A stretch of 20,568 bases of DNA from Bacillota bacterium (GTDB lineage: Bacteria > Bacillota > Clostridia > Oscillospirales > Acutalibacteraceae): positions 1-20,568 of the forward strand of contig JAUZPX010000026.1 of the NCBI GenBank assembly GCA_030705695.1, read 5' to 3'. The notes under the pieces were generated by a model. The model ran no database searches. It was not told the origin of the DNA and saw only the letters and a program-made list of their open reading frames with translations. How positions within the stretch are numbered: position 1 is the first letter of the stretch; each line of letters starts with the position of its first letter. This document shows positions 17,801-20,568 of the stretch, piece by piece. The translations under genes were made by a program, and so were the position numbers.

Positions 17801-17850
17801 TTTATTAATATTTTAATCATGAAAAAAACCGCTCATTGAGCGGTTTTTTT
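17744..17850. repeat. Direct repeat copy A: pfkA 3' end plus terminator
   Basis: This is the native copy. Bases 17744-17816 (last 18 pfkA codons, the stop and 16 further bases) match 18424-18496 with only two A-to-G differences in 73 bases (17765 and 17782). The match continues through the terminator hairpin with small indels and an altered loop. Identity begins exactly at an internal ATG codon of pfkA. Confidence 0.93.
17822..17850. terminator. Bidirectional intrinsic terminator after pfkA (copy A)
   Basis: Stem CCGCTC / GAGCGG with a 3-nt ATT loop, flanked by seven A on the left and seven T on the right. It can terminate pfkA from the left and the convergent ribbon-helix-helix gene from the right. 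It is part of the duplicated segment. Confidence 0.92.
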
Positions 17851-17855
17851 CATGA

Positions 17856-18041
17856 TTATTTTTCAGTACTAGCCTTTTTGACTTCAATCCCATTCTTTTT
17901 TAACAGGTCTGCCAAAGCTTCATCAATCAACCAACTTTTAGGCTGGTTTTTTGTTTCAGCTAATTCGAAGAAAGCCTTTAACAAGTTCTTGTCAATTGAT
18001 GTTGTAAATCGTTGTCTATATTTAAGTTCATTATAACCCAT
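17856..18041 (-). CDS. Small ribbon-helix-helix (CopG/Arc-like) DNA-binding protein
   Basis: A 61-residue protein, probably a dimeric transcriptional regulator of the ribbon-helix-helix fold. A basic beta-strand RQRFTTSID comes first, then helix NLLKAFFELAET, a turn, and helix PKSWLIDEALADLLKKNG, the fold's usual order. The frame could begin at GTG 18050, but that codon is inside the ribosome-binding site GAGGTG (18053-18048 on the minus strand). ATG 18041, 6 nt on, is preferred. It is convergent to pfkA across a bidirectional terminator and divergent from another small ribbon-helix-helix gene, sharing a symmetric promoter. Such proteins are common on plasmids and integrated elements; the target is not known. 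Confidence 0.75.
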   Translation of the reverse strand: MGYNELKYRQRFTTSIDKNLLKAFFELAETKNQPKSWLIDEALADLLKKNGIEVKKASTEK

Positions 18042-18073
18042 TCGGTTCACCTCAAAAAATTTTTTATAAAATA

Positions 18074-18103
18074 ATTGTATACTTTATGATAATGTGATAC
18101 AAT
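18074..18103. promoter_or_regulatory. Symmetric divergent promoter between two ribbon-helix-helix genes
   Basis: Plus strand: -35 TTGTAT (18075-18080), 17-nt spacer, -10 TACAAT (18098-18103) with extended TGA. Minus strand: -35 TTGTAT (18102-18097), 17-nt spacer, -10 TACAAT (18079-18074). The two promoters occupy the same 30 bases because ATTGTAT and ATACAAT form an inverted repeat. A second inverted pair, ATACTTT (18079-18085) and AAAGTAT (18110-18116), overlaps it and may be an operator. Confidence 0.65.
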
Positions 18104-18148
18104 TCACTTAAAGTATCTTAAGGTTAATTAACATTGTGAGGTAATATA

Positions 18149-18307
18149 ATGAAAAAATATACGATTGAATTAAGCGATGATCTAACAACCATATATGAGG
18201 ATCTAGCCAGAATGAATAATAAATCTACAGAAGAAACCATGCAAATCATACTTAAAAAGGTCATTGACACTTTATTAGGTCATGCTCAAGATGCTTCGAT
18301 AGAATAG
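18149..18307 (+). CDS. Very small ribbon-helix-helix-like protein
   Basis: A 52-residue frame starting at ATG 18149 after GTGAGG. The product begins MKKYTIELSDDLTTIYEDLA, then NNKSTEETMQIILKKVIDTLL. This is a strand followed by two helices, the ribbon-helix-helix pattern, with KKYTIEL as the likely DNA-contacting strand. It is unrelated in detail to the divergent 61-residue protein. The spaced promoter in front, a proper ribosome-binding site and the fold pattern argue that it is real. It may autoregulate the shared promoter or form an antitoxin-like component, but no toxin gene is seen. Confidence 0.65.
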   Translation: MKKYTIELSDDLTTIYEDLARMNNKSTEETMQIILKKVIDTLLGHAQDASIE

Positions 18308-18340
18308 TTTTTCAAATTACAGTATGCCATTTAAAGCATA

Positions 18341-18407
18341 AAAAATGCACACTTGACAAAATTACCTTGAATATACAAGGTCTCTGCCAAGAGTGCATTT
18401 ATGTGTC
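18341..18407. repeat. Direct repeat, copy 1 of the cysteine-rich gene core
   Basis: 67 bases match 18892-18958 with two substitutions. Bases 18343-18400 form an imperfect palindrome: outer arms of 15 (13 paired) start AAATGCAC and end GTGCATTT, and the inner arms ACCTTG / CAAGGT enclose AATATA. Confidence 0.92.
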
Positions 18408-18480
18408 TATTAATGAAGAAATAATGAAGCGTGAGTTTAATCAAGAGCTTTATCAGATTGCGCTTGATATTTCTATTTAA
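18343..18480 (+). pseudogene. Truncated cysteine-rich gene fused in frame to a duplicated pfkA tail
   Basis: From the third conserved cysteine codon (TGC 18346) this frame matches the intact gene at 18852-19019: KCTLDKITLNIQGLCQECIY against KCTLDEISLNIQGLCQECIY. It then lacks 15 bases (codons YKEIL) present in the intact copy. After NEE it passes without frame change into the pfkA tail MKREFNQELYQIALDISI and stops. Upstream the frame is open only to a TGA at 18265 and has no ATG, GTG or TTG before the conserved core, and the first two cysteines are missing. A broken copy is therefore the simplest reading. AATGAAG occurs twice around the junction (18413-18430). Confidence 0.75.
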
Positions 18481-18530
18481 TTTATTAATATTTTAACTAT
18501 AAAAAACCGCTCATTTGAGCGGTTTTTTTA
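18424..18530. repeat. Direct repeat copy B: displaced pfkA 3' end plus terminator
   Basis: Second copy of 17744-17850, 680 bases downstream. The coding part differs by one Lys-to-Glu change and one silent change in 18 codons. It has no upstream pfkA body, so it is a detached fragment. See copy A for the alignment. Confidence 0.93.
18501..18529. terminator. Bidirectional intrinsic terminator, copy B
   Basis: Stem CCGCTC / GAGCGG with a 4-nt ATTT loop (3 nt in copy A), flanked by six A and seven T. It lies between the pfkA-tail fragment and the convergent HTH gene and can serve both. Confidence 0.9.
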
Positions 18531-18545
18531 TGCTTATATCAATTT

Positions 18546-18764
18546 TTAGCTTTTAATTGGATTTGGATTATCAGTTTGTTCCAAAAGGTAGTCAATATTT
18601 GTATTGTATATGTGTGAAAGTTTTATTAAAATTTCAATCGGAACTGCATTTGCGCCATTTTCATAAGCGGAATATGTGCTTCTACTTATGCTCAGCATGT
18701 CTGCAACTTTTTGTTGAGTCCAGTCCTTATCTTCTCTGAAAGCTTTAATTCTTTTATAAATCAT
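18546..18764 (-). CDS. Xre/Cro-family helix-turn-helix regulator
   Basis: A 72-residue single-domain HTH_3 protein. Helix 1 is RIKAFREDKDW, the helix-turn-helix is TQQKVADMLSISRSTYSAYENG, and the later helices are PIEILIKLSHIYNTNIDYLLE, all canonical for Cro/C1-type repressors. The start is ATG 18764 with GGTGAT just upstream. It diverges from the small cysteine-rich gene, whose promoter carries a perfect 8-bp inverted repeat about 50 bases away, so that promoter is its likely target. The gene takes the same position in the second repeat unit as the ribbon-helix-helix gene takes in the first: minus strand, directly after the terminator. Confidence 0.9.
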   Translation of the reverse strand: MIYKRIKAFREDKDWTQQKVADMLSISRSTYSAYENGANAVPIEILIKLSHIYNTNIDYLLEQTDNPNPIKS

Positions 18765-18809
18765 ATAATCACCAGAATTATTATATACAAAATAAATTCT
18801 GCCATTGAT

Positions 18810-18838
18810 TTTTGACAGGATTTATGTCAAAATATAAT
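18810..18838 (+). promoter_or_regulatory. Promoter with palindromic operator for the cysteine-rich gene
   Basis: -35 TTGACA (18812-18817), 15-nt spacer, -10 TATAAT (18833-18838). A perfect inverted repeat TTTTGACA-N7-TGTCAAAA (18810-18832) covers the -35 box and the whole spacer, an arrangement expected for repression by a dimeric HTH protein such as the divergent neighbour. Because of the symmetry a TTGACA also faces the HTH gene, though I see no well-placed -10 for it. Confidence 0.7.
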
Positions 18839-18851
18839 TGAGGTGAAATAT

Positions 18852-19019
18852 ATGTATTGTGAAAATTTGTTTTGTATTTACTTTGAAAATGAAAAATGCA
18901 CACTTGACGAAATTTCCTTGAATATACAAGGTCTCTGCCAAGAGTGCATTTATGTGTCGATTTATAAAGAAATTCTTAATGAAGAAAGACAAAAAATCTT
19001 AAACAGTTATAAAGAATAA
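18852..19019 (+). CDS. Small cysteine-rich protein (possible metal-binding)
   Basis: A 55-residue protein starting at ATG 18852, 6 nt after GAGGTG. Five cysteines at residues 3, 8, 16, 29 and 32 give the spacing C-x4-C-x7-C-x12-C-x2-C, with a charged helical tail EILNEERQKILNSYKE. The pattern recalls small clostridial cysteine-rich proteins such as DUF1540-type domains and suggests a structural zinc or other metal site; that is resemblance, not proof. It has a strong promoter and a candidate operator and faces the malic enzyme gene tail to tail. A truncated near-identical copy lies 551 bases upstream. No function can be assigned. Confidence 0.75.
   Translation: MYCENLFCIYFENEKCTLDEISLNIQGLCQECIYVSIYKEILNEERQKILNSYKE
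18892..18958. repeat. Direct repeat, copy 2 of the cysteine-rich gene core
   Basis: Partner of 18341-18407 (65 of 67 identical). The palindrome spans 18894-18951; one inner pair is lost relative to copy 1 (TCCTTG / CAAGGT). Confidence 0.92.
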
Positions 19020-19046
19020 AAGTAAAAATATTATTGCCTATATTAT

Positions 19047-20219
19047 TTATTTTCTTGCAACGCCTGTTTTCTTTGCTGCTTCAATAACTGCTTGTGCAAC
19101 AATATTTCCGATTCTTCTGTCAAGTGTGCTTGGAAGAATGAAATCTTCTGTTAACTCATCATCAGATACCATATTTGCAATTGCAAGTGATGCTGCAACT
19201 TTCATTTCTTCGTTGATTTCTTTAGCACGGCAATCAAGAGCGCCTCTGAAAATACCTGGGAAAGCAATAACGTTGTTAATTTGATTTGCAAAATCCGAAC
19301 GTCCTGTACCAACAATTCTAGCTCCTGCTTCTTTGGCAAGATCAGGCATTATTTCAGGTGTCGGATTAGACATAGCAAACACGATAGCGTCTTTTGCCAT
19401 AGTGCTGACCATCTCTTTTGTGAGAATTCCAGGTGCTGAAACGCCGATAAATACATCTGCGCCTTTCATAGCATCTGCAAGGGTGCCAGTAAGTCCTTCT
19501 TTATTTGTAATTTCAGCCATACGCATTTGCTCTGAATTAAGGTTTGGCATATTCTTGTTTATAATTCCACGGCTGTTAAGCATAATGATATTTTTTACGC
19601 CGAGATTCATAAAATGATCTGCAATTGCAACGCCTGCTGCACCTGCTCCGCTGATGACGACTTTAAGATCGCCGATGTTTTTGTTAATAATTTTAAGAGC
19701 ATTTAATAATCCTGCTGCAGCAACAATTGCTGTTCCATGCTGATCATCGTGGAAAATCGGAATATCGCAGATTTCTTTTAATTTTCTTTCAATTTCAAAG
19801 CATCTTGGTGCAGAAATATCTTCAAGATTGATACCGCCGAAGCTGCCGGAAATCAAATATACTGTTTTAACGATTTCGTCAACGTCTTTTGAACGAACGC
19901 AAATCGGGAAAGCGTCTACTCCGCCGAATTCTTTGAAGAGAATGCTTTTACCTTCCATAACAGGCATACCTGCTTCAGGTCCGATATCGCCAAGACCCAA
20001 TACGGCAGTACCGTCTGTTACAACAGCAACGAGATTATTGCGTCTTGTAAGATCAAAGGATTTTTCGTAATCTTTTTGAATTTCAAGGCAAGGCTGTGCT
20101 ACACCGGGAGTGTAAGCTAATGATAAGTCTTGCTTTGTTTCAAGCGGAATTCTTGAAACTACCTCGATTTTACCTTTCCATTCAAAATGTTTTTGCAGTG
20201 ATTCTTCTGAAATAGTCAT
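19047..20219 (-). CDS. Malic enzyme (malate dehydrogenase, decarboxylating)
   Basis: It converts malate to pyruvate and CO2 with reduction of NAD(P). At 390 residues it is the short bacterial type without a phosphotransacetylase domain. Catalytic and metal residues are visible: Tyr36 in LAYTPGVAQP, Lys91 in EGKSILFKEFGG, Glu133-Asp134 in INLEDISAP, and Asp159 in FHDDQHGTA. The Rossmann loop is GAGAAG (191-196). After the second strand the sequence is MLNSRG, with Asn215 where an acidic residue is often found, so cofactor preference is uncertain. AAAGGAG precedes ATG 20219 on the minus strand. It is single and divergent from rnpB. Confidence 0.95.
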   Translation of the reverse strand: MTISEESLQKHFEWKGKIEVVSRIPLETKQDLSLAYTPGVAQPCLEIQKDYEKSFDLTRRNNLVAVVTDGTAVLGLGDIGPEAGMPVMEGKSILFKEFGGVDAFPICVRSKDVDEIVKTVYLISGSFGGINLEDISAPRCFEIERKLKEICDIPIFHDDQHGTAIVAAAGLLNALKIINKNIGDLKVVISGAGAAGVAIADHFMNLGVKNIIMLNSRGIINKNMPNLNSEQMRMAEITNKEGLTGTLADAMKGADVFIGVSAPGILTKEMVSTMAKDAIVFAMSNPTPEIMPDLAKEAGARIVGTGRSDFANQINNVIAFPGIFRGALDCRAKEINEEMKVAASLAIANMVSDDELTEDFILPSTLDRRIGNIVAQAVIEAAKKTGVARK

Positions 20220-20259
20220 ATTTTGTTTTCTCCTTTATTATTTTTTCAATAATACGTTT

Positions 20260-20288
20260 ATTGTAGTATATTATTTGAAAATTAACAA
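20260..20288 (-). promoter_or_regulatory. Promoter for the malic enzyme gene
   Basis: Minus strand: -35 TTGTTA (20288-20283), 17-nt spacer, -10 TACAAT (20265-20260). It lies 7 bases from the rnpB -35 box, back to back. Confidence 0.65.
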
Positions 20289-20295
20289 CAGTAAA

Positions 20296-20324
20296 TTGAC
20301 AAAAAATTTTTTTTATACTAAAAT
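20296..20324 (+). promoter_or_regulatory. Promoter for rnpB
   Basis: -35 TTGACA (20296-20301, perfect consensus), 17-nt spacer made of A and T runs, -10 TAAAAT (20319-20324). The expected start is near 20331, where the RNase P RNA begins. Confidence 0.78.
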
Positions 20325-20330
20325 ATTTTT

Positions 20331-20568
20331 GTGAGCGAATTAAGCAGCTGCGGGTCACAATGCCTAAAGGCAGTGCCCGAGGAAAGTCCGAGCTCCACAG
20401 AGCAAGAATAACGGCTAACGGCCGCCGGGGGTAACCCTAGGGAAAGTGCAACAGAGATATACCGCCCGATGCTTCATTTTGAATATATCTTATGTATTTA
20501 AAATGAAGTGTCGGGTAAGGGTGGAAAGGCGAGGTAAGAGCTCACCGGTACTAAGGAGACTTAGTAGC
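20331..20568 (+). ncRNA. rnpB: RNase P RNA, 5' portion (runs off window end)
   Basis: The catalytic RNA that trims tRNA 5' leaders. Conserved RNase P blocks are in order: GAGGAAAGTCCGAGCTCCAC near 20380, GGGAAAGTGCAACAGAGATA near 20440, ACCGCC, and GGTAAGGGTGGAAAGGCGAG followed by GTAAGAGCTCACCG near 20515-20546. The architecture looks like bacterial type A. A P12-like helix (20465-20514) is long and AU-rich: 15 outer pairs, two of them G-U, and an extended weak tip. The start is estimated from the promoter; the 3' third, including the end of P4 and P1, is outside the window. Confidence 0.95.

Noticed and set aside
17801..18480. Classic integrated phage or IS element at the pfkA 3' end
   Set aside because: No integrase, transposase or terminal inverted repeats seen; the flanking repeats alone do not prove attachment sites.
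18341..18958. The two 67-bp repeats as a CRISPR array
   Set aside because: Only two copies, 551 bases apart, with genes between them; no regular spacers or cas genes.

Overview
The window is AT-rich DNA from a low-G+C, spore-forming Gram-positive, most likely a member of class Clostridia (Oscillospirales/Ruminococcaceae-like). The evidence is a complete spoIIIAA-AH sporulation operon, a clostridial-type second type II topoisomerase pair, an ATP-dependent PfkA, strong Shine-Dalgarno sites, TTG/GTG starts, and the gene order nusB - Kae1-like - xseA - dnaE. The species cannot be named from sequence alone. Most of the window is conserved housekeeping sequence on the + strand.

Layout. 1-995: 3' part of uvrB. 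1040-5311: a GyrB/ParE-like and GyrA/ParC-like pair closed by a strong terminator. 5438-10398: eight spoIIIA genes, tightly spaced or overlapping, closed by a terminator. They encode the mother-cell half of the forespore feeding-tube/secretion complex. From 10446: a good vegetative promoter drives nusB, a Kae1/TsaD-like paralog, xseA (with no xseB beside it) and dnaE. 16746-17850: pfkA with its own promoter and terminator. 19047-20219 (- strand): NAD(P)-dependent malic enzyme. It diverges from rnpB (RNase P RNA), which begins near 20331 and runs off the window end.

The unusual part is the ~1.2 kb accessory island between pfkA and the malic enzyme gene (17744-19019). The last 57 bases of the pfkA frame (18 codons plus stop) and its terminator occur twice, 680 bp apart. 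The first unit holds two divergent small ribbon-helix-helix genes. They share an almost perfectly symmetric promoter, in which the -35 and -10 boxes of one strand lie over the -10 and -35 boxes of the other. This unit ends in a truncated copy of a small cysteine-rich gene, fused in frame to the duplicated pfkA tail. The second unit holds a - strand Xre-type HTH repressor gene and an intact 55-codon cysteine-rich gene. The promoter of that gene lies inside a perfect 8-7-8 bp inverted repeat, a likely operator. The shared part of the two cysteine-rich copies also forms a 58-nt imperfect palindrome. I read this as two diverged regulator-plus-small-protein cassettes built on duplicated pfkA tails; how it arose is inference.

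Several gene starts were moved downstream of the longest open frame on ribosome-binding-site evidence (subunit A topoisomerase, spoIIIAA, spoIIIAC, spoIIIAE, spoIIIAF, pfkA, the minus-strand ribbon-helix-helix gene).
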